64,000 nucleotides of DNA from Profundicola sp048268105 (GTDB lineage Bacteria > Bacteroidota > Bacteroidia > Flavobacteriales > Weeksellaceae). Of the stretch, positions 35,578 through 45,481 are shown in pieces. Under the pieces are notes generated by a model. The model was given only the letters and a program-made list of their open reading frames with translations. It was not told where the DNA came from and did no database searches. A program made the translations under genes and the position numbers. Location: assembly GCA_048268105.1 (NCBI GenBank), contig JBLWWH010000005.1:62001-126000 (forward strand). Reading direction: 5' to 3'. The first letter of the stretch is position 1, and every line of letters begins with the position of its first letter.

Positions 35578-37791
35578 TTATCTTAAATTCTCTGCAAAGA
35601 AACCCATCATAGCCTTATATAAATCCATCCTGTTCTCTTCCTTTCCAAAACCATGTCCTTCATCGTATTTCACCATATATGGCACATCGATTCCGTTTTC
35701 TCTCAAACCTCTAACGATTTGATCACTTTCATCGATATTGACTCTCGGATCATTGGCACCTTGAACCACAAAAAGAGGTTTTTTGATTTTATCTATATGA
35801 AAAACAGGCGAAACCTCTTTCATGATTTCCTTTTCTTCTGGAATGGATTGATCGTACCAAATCGCTTTTAAAATCGGTAAATATGGTGCCCAATAAGCTG
35901 GTGTAGTTTCCATAAAGGTGAATAAATTAGAAACTCCCACATAATCAACACCACAGGCATATAAATCTGGCGTTTTGGTTAAACCTCTTAAAACCGCATA
36001 ACCACCATGACTCCCCCCATAAATAGCGGCTTTTTCGGCATCTATCCATCCTTGATCAATTACATATTGTAATCCATCTTCTACATCATCCATCGCCTTG
36101 CGACCGATTTGCTTGAAACCACTCCTAAAGAATTCCTTACCGTAACCTCCACTAATTCTGAAGTTAACATGCAGGGTTGCATATCCTCTACTTGCAAATA
36201 ACTGCGCCTCTGGATTGAAGCCCCAAGAATCTCTAATTCCTTGTGGTCCTCCATGTGGATTTACAATCACAGGAACCTTACTCCCCTCTAAAGCTTCCGC
36301 AGGCAACGTGATATATCCATGAATTTTAATACCATCTCTACTTATAAAAGAAATCGGACGCATTTCTGCCATATCTTCTTCTCTCAATTGAGGCATTAAA
36401 TCAAATAATAACTTAAATTCATCTTCTTGAACATCATATGAGTAATATTTACCATACAATCTATCACTGGTTATAAAAATTAAATATTGACTTTCGTCAT
36501 CGGTTTTACCTGAGATATGATAATCGTAATCTCCAAATTCAGCGTTAATTCTATCATGTAATTTCTTGTAATAATCACTAACTGGAATTATATTGAATTT
36601 TTCGCCGTCGTAGTAAAAATAATCTAACTCCCAATTTCTATTTCTTGATAAACTCGCTCCAGAAATATCAAATTCAGGATGAGCAAAAAGCTTTTTGAGA
36701 ACCTTGCCTTGTTTTAAATCAAATTTTAAAATCTCGGTTTTATCTGATGCCAAGTTGGAAATCACATAAGCTTCATCAGCATTCTCCGACGCATAGTCGA
36801 AATTAATAATTCCAAAAGTATCATCCCATTGGGTAGTTTTAATTAATTTAAACTCATCATTAATCTTGTAATATAATTCAGAGTTAATTCCATCTTTCAA
36901 TCTAGAGAATCCTCTTAAATTTCCATCTTTGTCGAATTCGTATCCCATAATGGGGTTTTCTAAATCCGTGTTTTCATATAATTGTTCTATTTCACCCGTG
37001 TTTATATTAATTTTATAAGGATCGAAAACCTGCGGGTTATTTTTATTCATGGAAATAATCATGTGGTCTTCATCTTCTTTTAGAAAAGCTAAAATCTCGA
37101 CCTTCACCCCGTCATAAGGCGTTAATTCCTTTTGATTTTCACCAGAAACGTCGACTGCAAATAAATGATAATCTTCATTTCCGCCTTTGTCCATCACATA
37201 AATCAGACGATTATCATTGGCCCATCCATAACCTCTAATTAGCTCATCGCCTTCTTCAATAACTCTTTGGATTTTTCCGCTTGTAATATTTTTTACGAAA
37301 ACATGATTTTTAAGTTTTTCATCTTTTTGACGATAACTCATATAAGTTCCTTTTGGGGAAAGTTTGAACTGAGAAGACTTGGGTTTGGAAAAATAATCTT
37401 TAACCGAATATTTATAATTACCTTCTTCTTTTTCAGCTAAAGCTTTTAATTCTGCATCAGAACTCGGAAGAGATGTATCACCAGGTTTTGCTAATTCACC
37501 AAAAGTTAAATTTAAAGGCAATTCCATACTACCTTGTTTAAAAGTCCCTTCAATCGTATTAGCCTTAATTTCCCCTTTGTAATTTAAACCTGCTTGAGCT
37601 AATGATAAACTGAGTTCACCATCCTCGAGTATAACTTTGTCTAGTGGAACACCTACTACTCCTTGCGCTGGACTATCCATGGTGGCCGTTAATAAACCAT
37701 TGTCATCAGAAAAATGGAAGATTATTTCCAATTTTTGCCCTTCTACTTCAAATGTTCCGCTCCAATCTCCTATTATATTATATGTTGTCAT
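35578..37791 (-). CDS. S9 prolyl-oligopeptidase-like hydrolase with an extra N-terminal domain
   Basis: A 737-residue protein. Residues 1-100 form a small beta domain (IIGDWSGTFEVEGQKLEIIF ... ANTIEGTFKQGSMELPLNLT) of the type seen in front of alpha/beta hydrolases in Bacteroidota. Residues about 130-480 look like a beta-propeller, and the C-terminal 250 residues are the S9 catalytic domain with the serine in GGSHGGYA, aspartate in GANDPRV and histidine in DEGHGF. There is no signal peptide, so it should act in the cytoplasm on short peptides. The fused beta domain is usually met in exported hydrolases, which makes the missing signal peptide odd. Confidence 0.88.
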   Translation of the reverse strand: MTTYNIIGDWSGTFEVEGQKLEIIFHFSDDNGLLTATMDSPAQGVVGVPLDKVILEDGELSLSLAQAGLNYKGEIKANTIEGTFKQGSMELPLNLTFGELAKPGDTSLPSSDAELKALAEKEEGNYKYSVKDYFSKPKSSQFKLSPKGTYMSYRQKDEKLKNHVFVKNITSGKIQRVIEEGDELIRGYGWANDNRLIYVMDKGGNEDYHLFAVDVSGENQKELTPYDGVKVEILAFLKEDEDHMIISMNKNNPQVFDPYKININTGEIEQLYENTDLENPIMGYEFDKDGNLRGFSRLKDGINSELYYKINDEFKLIKTTQWDDTFGIINFDYASENADEAYVISNLASDKTEILKFDLKQGKVLKKLFAHPEFDISGASLSRNRNWELDYFYYDGEKFNIIPVSDYYKKLHDRINAEFGDYDYHISGKTDDESQYLIFITSDRLYGKYYSYDVQEDEFKLLFDLMPQLREEDMAEMRPISFISRDGIKIHGYITLPAEALEGSKVPVIVNPHGGPQGIRDSWGFNPEAQLFASRGYATLHVNFRISGGYGKEFFRSGFKQIGRKAMDDVEDGLQYVIDQGWIDAEKAAIYGGSHGGYAVLRGLTKTPDLYACGVDYVGVSNLFTFMETTPAYWAPYLPILKAIWYDQSIPEEKEIMKEVSPVFHIDKIKKPLFVVQGANDPRVNIDESDQIVRGLRENGIDVPYMVKYDEGHGFGKEENRMDLYKAMMGFFAENLR

Positions 37792-38048
37792 ACGTTTTTA
37801 TCATTCTTGTGTTAACAATACTATTAAATAAAATTTATTTTATCCTAATGCATAATTTTTAAAATTAAAACAAACTTTGAAATAAAATAAACCATAATCA
37901 AACTTAATCATTTAAATATCAAGATCCTTATTGATTAAAGAATTTCATTTTAAACTTTTGTATCCTTTCTATTTGGATAACACAAATCATTCAATTTCTA
38001 CTGAATCTAAGATTTATAAGTTTTAACTTTACGTTTTAAATCAGAGTA

Positions 38049-40148
38049 ATGAACAAAGGAATATATATCGCAACCCTAGAGTCGCATTCAGGAAAGTCTA
38101 TGATTAGCTTAGGTTTAATGAACACTTTGGTGGGAAAAACTGCAAAAGTGGGCTATTTCAGACCTGTAATTGACAGCGGTGATATGAACGAGAAAGACAA
38201 TCATATTGAGACCATTTTAAAACATTTTCAGATTGATATTCCTTATGAAGAAACCTATGGTCTCACCAGAACTGAGATTATTCAAAATAGAAATCTTGGG
38301 CGAATTGGTGCGTCTCTAGAAATAATTATTGAAAAATATAAAAAACTAGAACAAAAGTTTGATTTTGTGTTGGTTGAAGGAAGTGATTTCTCTGGTGAAG
38401 GTAGTGTTTTCGAATTCGACTGGAACGTAAATATCGCTAAAAACCTAGGAATTCCGGCCATTATAGTGAGTAGCGGAATGGGAAAAACACTGCAAGAGTT
38501 CATCAGAAGTTTGCAAATGGCCTATGAGACTTTTAAGCGTGATGACGTAGATGTAATTGCGCTTGCTGCTAATAAAATTCAAACTGAAAATTTATTATTG
38601 GTTCAAAAGGAAATGAAAAGATTCTTACCAGAAAAGGTCGAGATTTTCACGATTCCTTTAATTGAAAATTTAAACAATCCAAGTCTCAAAGAAATTAAAG
38701 ACCACCTAAAAGGTAAGGTTATTATTGGCAAAGAAAAACTTGGCAACCAATCAGGAAGCTTTGCTGTAGGAGCTATGCAATTGCGTAATTTTTTAGGACA
38801 TATCAAAGAAAATAGTTTGGTCATTACACCTGGAGATCGTGCCGACATTATTTTGGGAACATTGCAGGCTCATATTTCTAAAAATTATCCGAAAATCTCA
38901 GGTATGATTTTAACGGGAGGTTTACTTCCTGATCGTTCTATTGTTAAACTTATCGATGGCCTCACAGATGTTGTACCTATTATCACCGTTAAGGAGGGAA
39001 CATTTGAAGTAACCAATAAAATTGGAGATATTCAATCGAATATTAACGCTGATAACAAATCCAAGATCATCTCTTCTATTTCAACCTTTGATGAGTATGT
39101 TCCCGCTGAGAAATTCTTGAAAAACATTGCCGAGTTCCAGAGTAATGTACTGACACCGCACATGTTCCAGTATGATCTTATGCAACGTGCCAAAACCCAA
39201 AGAAAACGAATTGTTCTACCAGAGAGTGAAGACGATAGAATCCTAACCGCCGCTGTGCGATTGAGTAAAATGGATGTGGTTGATATTGTTTTACTAGGAG
39301 ATGAAAAAAGAATTAAAGAACAAATATCAAGTTTAGGTTTAAACTTAGATGACAGTAAAATCAGTATCATCAATCCACAAACTTTTGATCGTTTCAATGA
39401 ATATGTAGAAACGCTTTATGAGTTGAGAAAACATAAAAACGTAAACATGGAAATGGCCAAAGACATGATGAATGACTCTGCCTATTTTGCAACCATGATG
39501 ATCTATAAAGGAGATGCTGACGGAATGGTTTCGGGTGCCGCACACACGACGCAACACACGATTAGACCTGCATTACAATTCATTAAAACCAAACCAGGAA
39601 GTTCGATAGTTTCTTCGGTTTTCTTTATGTGCTTAGACGATAGGGTTTCTGTATTTGGCGACTGTGCAATTAACCCAAATCCAAATGCTAAAGAATTAGC
39701 TGAAATCGCTATTTCAGCAGCGGATAGTAGCGCCGCTTTTGGTATTGAACCTCGTGTTGCCATGTTATCTTACTCGTCTGGAAGTTCTGGAAAAGGTGCT
39801 GATGTAGACAAAGTTAGGGAAGCAACACAAATCGTTAAAGATTTAAGACCTGATTTAAAGGTTGAAGGTCCGATACAGTATGATGCAGCCGTTGATGCAA
39901 GTGTTGGTAAAAGCAAAATGCCGGATTCAGAAGTTGCTGGACGTGCTTCTGTATTAATTTTCCCTGATTTAAATACAGGAAATAACACCTACAAAGCAGT
40001 TCAGCGAGAGACAGGTGCGTTGGCCATTGGTCCGATGTTACTAGGATTAAATAAACCTGTAAACGATTTAAGCAGAGGTTGTACCGTTGAGGATATATTC
40101 AATACTGTAGTTTTAACGGCAATTCAAGCGCAAGAAAAGAAAGATTAA
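38049..40148 (+). CDS. pta: Phosphate acetyltransferase
   Basis: A 699-residue three-domain enzyme interconverting acetyl-CoA and acetyl phosphate. Residues 1-210 form a P-loop-like domain (YIATLESHSGKSMISLGLM), about 215-330 are the DRTGG domain, and about 370-697 the catalytic PTA domain (RIVLPESEDDRILTAAVRL, MVSGAAHTTQHTIRPALQ, SYSSGSSGKGADVDKVREA). This is the long PTA form, whose N-terminal part is often regulatory. An acetate kinase gene is usually next to it, but the next gene here is a carbonic anhydrase, so ackA must be elsewhere or absent. Confidence 0.95.
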   Translation: MNKGIYIATLESHSGKSMISLGLMNTLVGKTAKVGYFRPVIDSGDMNEKDNHIETILKHFQIDIPYEETYGLTRTEIIQNRNLGRIGASLEIIIEKYKKLEQKFDFVLVEGSDFSGEGSVFEFDWNVNIAKNLGIPAIIVSSGMGKTLQEFIRSLQMAYETFKRDDVDVIALAANKIQTENLLLVQKEMKRFLPEKVEIFTIPLIENLNNPSLKEIKDHLKGKVIIGKEKLGNQSGSFAVGAMQLRNFLGHIKENSLVITPGDRADIILGTLQAHISKNYPKISGMILTGGLLPDRSIVKLIDGLTDVVPIITVKEGTFEVTNKIGDIQSNINADNKSKIISSISTFDEYVPAEKFLKNIAEFQSNVLTPHMFQYDLMQRAKTQRKRIVLPESEDDRILTAAVRLSKMDVVDIVLLGDEKRIKEQISSLGLNLDDSKISIINPQTFDRFNEYVETLYELRKHKNVNMEMAKDMMNDSAYFATMMIYKGDADGMVSGAAHTTQHTIRPALQFIKTKPGSSIVSSVFFMCLDDRVSVFGDCAINPNPNAKELAEIAISAADSSAAFGIEPRVAMLSYSSGSSGKGADVDKVREATQIVKDLRPDLKVEGPIQYDAAVDASVGKSKMPDSEVAGRASVLIFPDLNTGNNTYKAVQRETGALAIGPMLLGLNKPVNDLSRGCTVEDIFNTVVLTAIQAQEKKD

Positions 40149-40288
40149 AAAATGTTGTACCCCATTTATTAAGTACTCAAATTTTTATGGGCACTTTGAT
40201 TAATAAAAATTGAGTTAAATACATTTTTAGAATTAATTTTTATTTAAAAATAAATTCAATGCAGTATATTTATCCGAAATGATATTAA

Positions 40289-40918
40289 ATGGACTTTAAG
40301 AAAATATTCAATAACAATCAGCAATGGATAGATAGACAGCTTAGTGAAAACTCAAATTATTTTGAGGAACTTAATGCTGGGCAAAAACCTGAAATTCTTT
40401 ACATTGGATGTTCGGATTCTCGAGTTCCAGCGGAGGATTTAATGGGAATGAAAGCTGGTGAACTCTTTGTTCATAGAAATGTGGCTAATGTGGTGAATGC
40501 CATAGACTTAAACGCTCAAAGTGTTATAAATTACGCTGTTACAAATTTAGAAGTAAAGCATATTGTAATTTGTGGTCATTATAATTGTGGTGGTGTAAAA
40601 GCTGCTATGGAACCAAAAGATTTAGGTATTTTAAATCCTTGGCTTAGAAATATTAGAGATGTTTATCGTGAACATGCCGACGAGTTAAACGCTATTGAAG
40701 ATCAAGCCAAAAGATACGACAGACTTGTCGAATTAAATGTAAGAGAACAAGCGATTAATGTAGTTAAAATGGCAGCAGTTCAATGTGCCATGCGTAGTAG
40801 AGATATGAAGATTCATGGATGGGTTTTCGATATGAGAACGGGTCATTTGATTGATCTTAAAATTGATTTCGATGAAATTCTAGACGAAATCATGGAAATT
40901 TATCGTTTAGGAGAATAA
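40289..40918 (+). CDS. can: Beta-class carbonic anhydrase
   Basis: A 209-residue cytoplasmic enzyme that hydrates CO2 to bicarbonate. The zinc ligands are visible: the cysteine and catalytic Asp-Arg pair in YIGCSDSRVPAEDLMG, then CGHYNCGGVKAAM, which holds the histidine and second cysteine. FVHRNVANVV is also typical. It is monocistronic between pta and the M23 peptidase gene. It probably supplies bicarbonate to carboxylases such as acetyl-CoA carboxylase. Confidence 0.95.
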   Translation: MDFKKIFNNNQQWIDRQLSENSNYFEELNAGQKPEILYIGCSDSRVPAEDLMGMKAGELFVHRNVANVVNAIDLNAQSVINYAVTNLEVKHIVICGHYNCGGVKAAMEPKDLGILNPWLRNIRDVYREHADELNAIEDQAKRYDRLVELNVREQAINVVKMAAVQCAMRSRDMKIHGWVFDMRTGHLIDLKIDFDEILDEIMEIYRLGE

Positions 40919-40981
40919 TACATAAAGTTAGTCGCACGTCAGTTATTATATAATTGCTACTTATTCTCTATTCCTATTATT

Positions 40982-40989
40982 TATATTTG
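40982..40989 (+). promoter_or_regulatory. -7 box four bases ahead of the M23 peptidase ATG
   Basis: TATATTTG, a perfect TAnnTTTG, ends at 40989; the ATG is at 40994. Transcription would start on or beside the start codon, predicting a leaderless mRNA if this start codon is right. No TTTG box is well placed at -33. Confidence 0.45.
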
Positions 40990-40993
40990 TTAC

Positions 40994-42661
40994 ATGAAGA
41001 AAATTTTGATGGCATTTTTGATATCTGGTACATTCATAAATGCACAAGAATATCCAAATAATTTTAGAAATCCCTTAGGTATTGAAAATTATCTCTCAGG
41101 TAATTTTGGAGAGTTAAGAGGCTTTCATTTTCACTCTGGTCTCGATATTAAGACCAATCAAAGAGAAGGTTATAATATCTATGCCATAGAAGATGGTTAT
41201 GTTTCTAGAATCAATATATCTCCGCGAGGTTACGGAAATGCAATTTATATCACACATCCAAATGGTTTTACTTCCGTCTATGCGCACATGCAGCAATTTA
41301 AAGGAGCTATCGAAACCTATGCAAGAGATGTGCAATACAAAGAACAAAAATTCTCTATTGATATATCTGTTCCTAAAGATGCCTTACCGGTAAAGAAAGG
41401 TGAAATCATAGGTTTATCTGGTAATTCTGGTAGTTCGGGCGGACCACATTTGCATTTTGAAATCAGAGATTCAAAAACACAAGAAGTTTATAATCCGTTC
41501 CTTTTTGGTTATGATATTGCCGACACCAAAGCTCCTCTTTTAAACGGGATGTATATTTACGCCTTAAATGGAGATGCTGCAGGTAAAAAAAGATATGATT
41601 TAGAAGGTGCCCACAAATTTAACTCTCCTATCTATGCTTCTGGTAAAGTTGGAATTGGTGTTAAAGCTTATGATAAGCACAACGGTGCCAACAATATGAA
41701 CGGCGTCTATAATATTAAGATTTACGCTAATAATGAGATTATTTGGGAATTTACCGCCGATCAATTTTCATTTGATCAGACAAGATATATTAATTGTCAG
41801 ACAGATTATGCGCAATATATGACTAACAAATCTTGGATTTATCAAGGTTTTCAAGTTCCTGGAAATAAGTTGAGAATGGTTTCTAATCTTAAGAATGATG
41901 GAATTATTGACTTAAAAGAAGGTGAAACTTATAACATAAAAGTAGTTCTGACTGATTATGCTAAAAACACAACAGAAGGAACTTTTAAAATCATTGGAAA
42001 GACTTCTCCAGCTTCAAAAGAAATTGTGAAAGGCGATAATTATATGTACTGGGATCGCGAAAATTATTTCAAAAATGATGACATAGAATTATCATTCCCC
42101 AAGGAATCTTTCTACGAAGATATTCAGTTAGATTATCAATATAAAAACGGCGAGTATCATATTCAAAACGATAAAGTGCCTTTACATAAGTTTTATACAT
42201 TGGCTATTTATCCTAAAAACATACGGGTTCATCAACTCAACAAAGCTGTGATCGCAGTGAAGTATAATTACGGTGGACGTTTGACTACAGATTATTTTCC
42301 GACCAAATACAAGGACGGAAAACTGATTGCTGATGTTAGAGATTTTGGTGTGTTTAAAGTTGAAGTAGACGATAAAGCGCCAACCGTTACTCCGATTAAC
42401 GTAAAAGAAAATGCATCCTTTAGTGCAAGTTCTTCTAAGATGAACTTTAGAGTAAAAGATGATCAATCGGGTGTTGAACGACACGATGCGTATATCAATG
42501 GTAAATGGATTTTAAGTTCTTATGATAAAAAGAACAATCTGATCAGTATTGATTTAGAAAAGGAAGGAATATCACAAGGTAACCACAAGTTGGAATTAAA
42601 AATAACAGATGGAAAAAACAATGTCGCAACTTATACAGCGAATTTCAAAAAAACGAGTTAA
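40994..42661 (+). CDS. M23-family peptidoglycan endopeptidase
   Basis: A 555-residue secreted zinc peptidase. The signal peptide (MKKILMAFLISGTFINAQ) is followed at once by the LytM domain: FHFHSGLDIKT (first zinc His and Asp), SVYAHMQQF and GPHLHFEIRD (HxH motif) at about residue 150. Residues 190-550 are predicted all-beta, probably Ig-like domains that place the enzyme at the wall. The product would cut peptide cross-links in peptidoglycan. The gene's 3' end overlaps the start of the TonB receptor gene by 41-53 bases, implying translational coupling. Confidence 0.9.
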   Translation: MKKILMAFLISGTFINAQEYPNNFRNPLGIENYLSGNFGELRGFHFHSGLDIKTNQREGYNIYAIEDGYVSRINISPRGYGNAIYITHPNGFTSVYAHMQQFKGAIETYARDVQYKEQKFSIDISVPKDALPVKKGEIIGLSGNSGSSGGPHLHFEIRDSKTQEVYNPFLFGYDIADTKAPLLNGMYIYALNGDAAGKKRYDLEGAHKFNSPIYASGKVGIGVKAYDKHNGANNMNGVYNIKIYANNEIIWEFTADQFSFDQTRYINCQTDYAQYMTNKSWIYQGFQVPGNKLRMVSNLKNDGIIDLKEGETYNIKVVLTDYAKNTTEGTFKIIGKTSPASKEIVKGDNYMYWDRENYFKNDDIELSFPKESFYEDIQLDYQYKNGEYHIQNDKVPLHKFYTLAIYPKNIRVHQLNKAVIAVKYNYGGRLTTDYFPTKYKDGKLIADVRDFGVFKVEVDDKAPTVTPINVKENASFSASSSKMNFRVKDDQSGVERHDAYINGKWILSSYDKKNNLISIDLEKEGISQGNHKLELKITDGKNNVATYTANFKKTS

Positions 42662-44846
42662 ACCTATATTTATAATAGGTCTACTCCTATTCGTTTTATC
42701 ACCACAAGCTCTAGCGCAAAACGATAGCATTGTTTTGGATGAAGTTGTCTTCCAAGGAACCAAAAGTCAACCTATTGGGAACATAGAGATTCAAGCATCT
42801 GATGCTCAATTTACGCCAAGTTTAACGGGAAGCTTTACAGACATTCTTAAAACATTGCCATATGTAAGTGTAAATACAGAATTAAGCTCGCAGTATATGG
42901 TTCGTGGTGGAAATTACGATGAAAATCTTGTTTATGTGAATGGTATCGAGGTATATCGTCCACAGTTGATTCGAAGCGGACAACAGGAAGGTTTGAGCTT
43001 TTTGAATCCAGACATGGCAGCCGCAGTTTCTTTTTCAGCAGGTGGATGGGAAGCCAAATATGGTGATAAAATGAGTAGTGTTTTGGACGTGATTTATAGA
43101 ACACCCAAGAAATTTGAATTAGGCGCTGAATTGAGTCTAATGGGCGGAAATATAACTGCAGGACACGCAACTAAAGATGGTAAACTTTCTGCTTTGGTAG
43201 GCGCGCGCTATCTCAATAGAAATTTAATTTTAAACACCTTAGACAACGACACCGAATTCAATCCACAATCTTATGATATTCAAGCCAATATTGAATATCA
43301 ATTAAATCCAAAATGGAAATTAAACTTTATTGGAAATTTCTCCAATGTGTTATTTGAACAAGTTCCGAATACAAGATCTACCAACTTCGGTACTTCTGAA
43401 AATCCAATAAACCTGACGGTATTTTATGATGGTAAAGAAGTAGATAGGTTTCAAACAAAATTTGGAGCGGTTTCCCTACATCATAAGGCGAATTCTAAGC
43501 TGAATTTAAGTTTAGACGTTTTCTCGTATCACTCGGTGGAAGAAGAATATTTTGATATTTCTGGAGCTTATTTAATCAAGAAAATAAATCCTGATTCTGG
43601 TGGTGCCACCGAAACCTTAGACATTGGTGGACAAATAGATCATGCGAGAAATGATTTGGACATGTTAGTGGCTGGAATTCAACATCGCGGAAAATATAGA
43701 TTCAATGCTAACAATAATTTAGAATGGGGATTCTCGGGTCAGAAAGAAGACATTAGAGACATGCTAAATGAGTGGCAGTTAATTGATTCTGCCGGATATA
43801 ATAGCACACCATATAATCCCTCTCCCTATTATGGACCAGGCCAAGTGAATCCAGGTGATTTAGAATTAAACTATCATTTCTCTGCAAAAAATAAGTTAGA
43901 AAGTAACCGATTTAATGTTTATGCACAATACAATAAAAAGTGGGAAACCAATGGAAATCGGTATTTGTTAAATTTTGGTGTTAGAGGAACTTATTGGGAT
44001 TATAACGAAGAATTTAACATCAGTCCAAGGGCGCAATTTGCTATTAAACCAGATTGGTCTACCGATCAATTATTTAGACTTTCGGCAGGAATGTATGTTC
44101 AATCGCCTTTTTATAAAGAATTGAGAACACCAGATGGAGAATTAAATAAAGACATTAAAGCACAAAAATCAATTCATATCATTGCTGGTCATGACTATGA
44201 GTTTGAAATGTTAAACGCTCCATTTAAACTTTCTACGGAAGTATATTATAAAAAAATGAATGATTTGATTCCATATTATTTAGATAACGTTAGAATTAAA
44301 TATTACGGAGAAAATATTTCAGAAGGTCGTGCATATGGTATTGATGCCAAATTACATGGTGAATTTGTGAAAAATGCTGATTCTTGGTTAAGCTTATCTT
44401 ATGCTCGTGTGGAAGAAAACATTAGTGAAAGAGGTTATTTACCTAGACCGACAGATCCACGATTTAAGGCATCTTTATTCTTCCAAGATTATATGCCGTC
44501 GTTTCCGACATTTAAAGTAAATACAACCTTGGTTTACGCATCAGGATTACCAAACGGAGCTCCTGTACTTACCGATCCTTATGCTTTCCAAACAACATTA
44601 CCAGATTACAAACGAGTTGATATAGGTTTGGTGAAGGTGATTAAAGATCGTGAGAACGCCAGCAATATAGCTATGTTCGACCGCTTCAAGGAATTTTCTA
44701 TTGGTTTAGACATTTTCAATGTATTTAACATTAAAAACACCGTTTCTAATCAATGGATTCGCGATGTGAACTCCAATACAATTTATGGTGTTCCCAATCG
44801 ATTAACTGGAAGATTCTTCAATGCTAAGTTGATGATGAAGTTTTAA
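42609..44846 (+). CDS. TonB-dependent receptor-like outer-membrane protein
   Basis: A 745-residue receptor. After a long positively charged N-region, the signal peptide ends near SPQALAQ (residue 36). A TonB plug follows (FTDILKTLPYVSVNTELSSQ, YMVRGGNYDENLVYVNGIEV) and a barrel to the end. The C-terminus is IYGVPNRLTGRFFNAKLMMKF, with the final aromatic residue usual for barrel proteins. No CarboxypepD_reg domain or partner SusD is present, so this is not a polysaccharide-utilisation receptor. Its ligand is unknown. Alternative start at 42621 (MSQLIQR). It overlaps the M23 gene and ends in a hairpin terminator. Confidence 0.86.
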   Translation: MEKTMSQLIQRISKKRVKPIFIIGLLLFVLSPQALAQNDSIVLDEVVFQGTKSQPIGNIEIQASDAQFTPSLTGSFTDILKTLPYVSVNTELSSQYMVRGGNYDENLVYVNGIEVYRPQLIRSGQQEGLSFLNPDMAAAVSFSAGGWEAKYGDKMSSVLDVIYRTPKKFELGAELSLMGGNITAGHATKDGKLSALVGARYLNRNLILNTLDNDTEFNPQSYDIQANIEYQLNPKWKLNFIGNFSNVLFEQVPNTRSTNFGTSENPINLTVFYDGKEVDRFQTKFGAVSLHHKANSKLNLSLDVFSYHSVEEEYFDISGAYLIKKINPDSGGATETLDIGGQIDHARNDLDMLVAGIQHRGKYRFNANNNLEWGFSGQKEDIRDMLNEWQLIDSAGYNSTPYNPSPYYGPGQVNPGDLELNYHFSAKNKLESNRFNVYAQYNKKWETNGNRYLLNFGVRGTYWDYNEEFNISPRAQFAIKPDWSTDQLFRLSAGMYVQSPFYKELRTPDGELNKDIKAQKSIHIIAGHDYEFEMLNAPFKLSTEVYYKKMNDLIPYYLDNVRIKYYGENISEGRAYGIDAKLHGEFVKNADSWLSLSYARVEENISERGYLPRPTDPRFKASLFFQDYMPSFPTFKVNTTLVYASGLPNGAPVLTDPYAFQTTLPDYKRVDIGLVKVIKDRENASNIAMFDRFKEFSIGLDIFNVFNIKNTVSNQWIRDVNSNTIYGVPNRLTGRFFNAKLMMKF

Positions 44847-44870
44847 AAACAGAAAGATCTAATTTATTAT

Positions 44871-44916
44871 AAAGCCCTGTAAATTAAATTTTACGGGGCT
44901 TTTTAGCTTTTTTTTA
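44871..44916 (+). terminator. Terminator after the TonB receptor gene
   Basis: Stem AAAGCCCTGTAAA (44871-44883) pairs with TTTACGGGGCTTT (44890-44902) with one G-U pair. A T run and a second T tract at 44908-44915 follow. Confidence 0.82.
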
Positions 44917-45148
44917 ATACAATAATTTAAAGTTAATATGTATTAAGTTTCTAATAAACTTTAAAATCTTAGATAAAATGGTTTACATCTTATAGCCTAC
45001 CGAAAAGCATTCAACTTTAACAACCTGCTAATTTCATATCTCTATAATATTCCCTAACTTACTAACTCTCTAAGTTTTAGAAAAGATAGCTCCTATCTTT
45101 TCTAAGATTGAGGTTAATTAATTTCATCTAATATTAAATTCTTTGATT

Positions 45149-45445
45149 ATGGAAAACATTACAAATCCAAAGGTTAAGCTACTTGCTTCTGGCTCTAAGT
45201 TGGTTGCTAAACAAATGCTAGCTAAGGCAGGAGATTTATTACCTATGCATCTAGCGAATTTAGAATCTATTTTATTCATTCATGAAGGGGAATGTGTTTT
45301 GCACATTAATAATGAAGAAAAGCAATTAAAACCCGGCGATGCTTTTATTATCCCGAAAGATATTAAACATCAAATTAGAGTGAAATCTGATTTAAAAGGC
45401 ATCCATTTCATGCCAAAAGAAATAGAATTTCAATTTTTTAAGTAA
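45149..45445 (+). CDS. Small cupin-domain protein
   Basis: A 99-residue single-domain cupin. The motif order is seen in LPMHLANLESILFIHEGECV and LKPGDAFIIPKDIKHQIRV, with histidine residues placed to hold a metal. Such stand-alone cupins can be sugar-, amino-acid- or metabolite-binding proteins; nothing here says which. I start it at the ATG at 45149; an in-frame TTG two codons earlier is less likely. It lies 36 bases before the repeat-protein gene on the same strand and could be in the same transcript. Confidence 0.78.
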   Translation: MENITNPKVKLLASGSKLVAKQMLAKAGDLLPMHLANLESILFIHEGECVLHINNEEKQLKPGDAFIIPKDIKHQIRVKSDLKGIHFMPKEIEFQFFK

Positions 45446-45481
45446 TTTATTTTTTAAAATCTATTCTAAGAATCCAATAAC

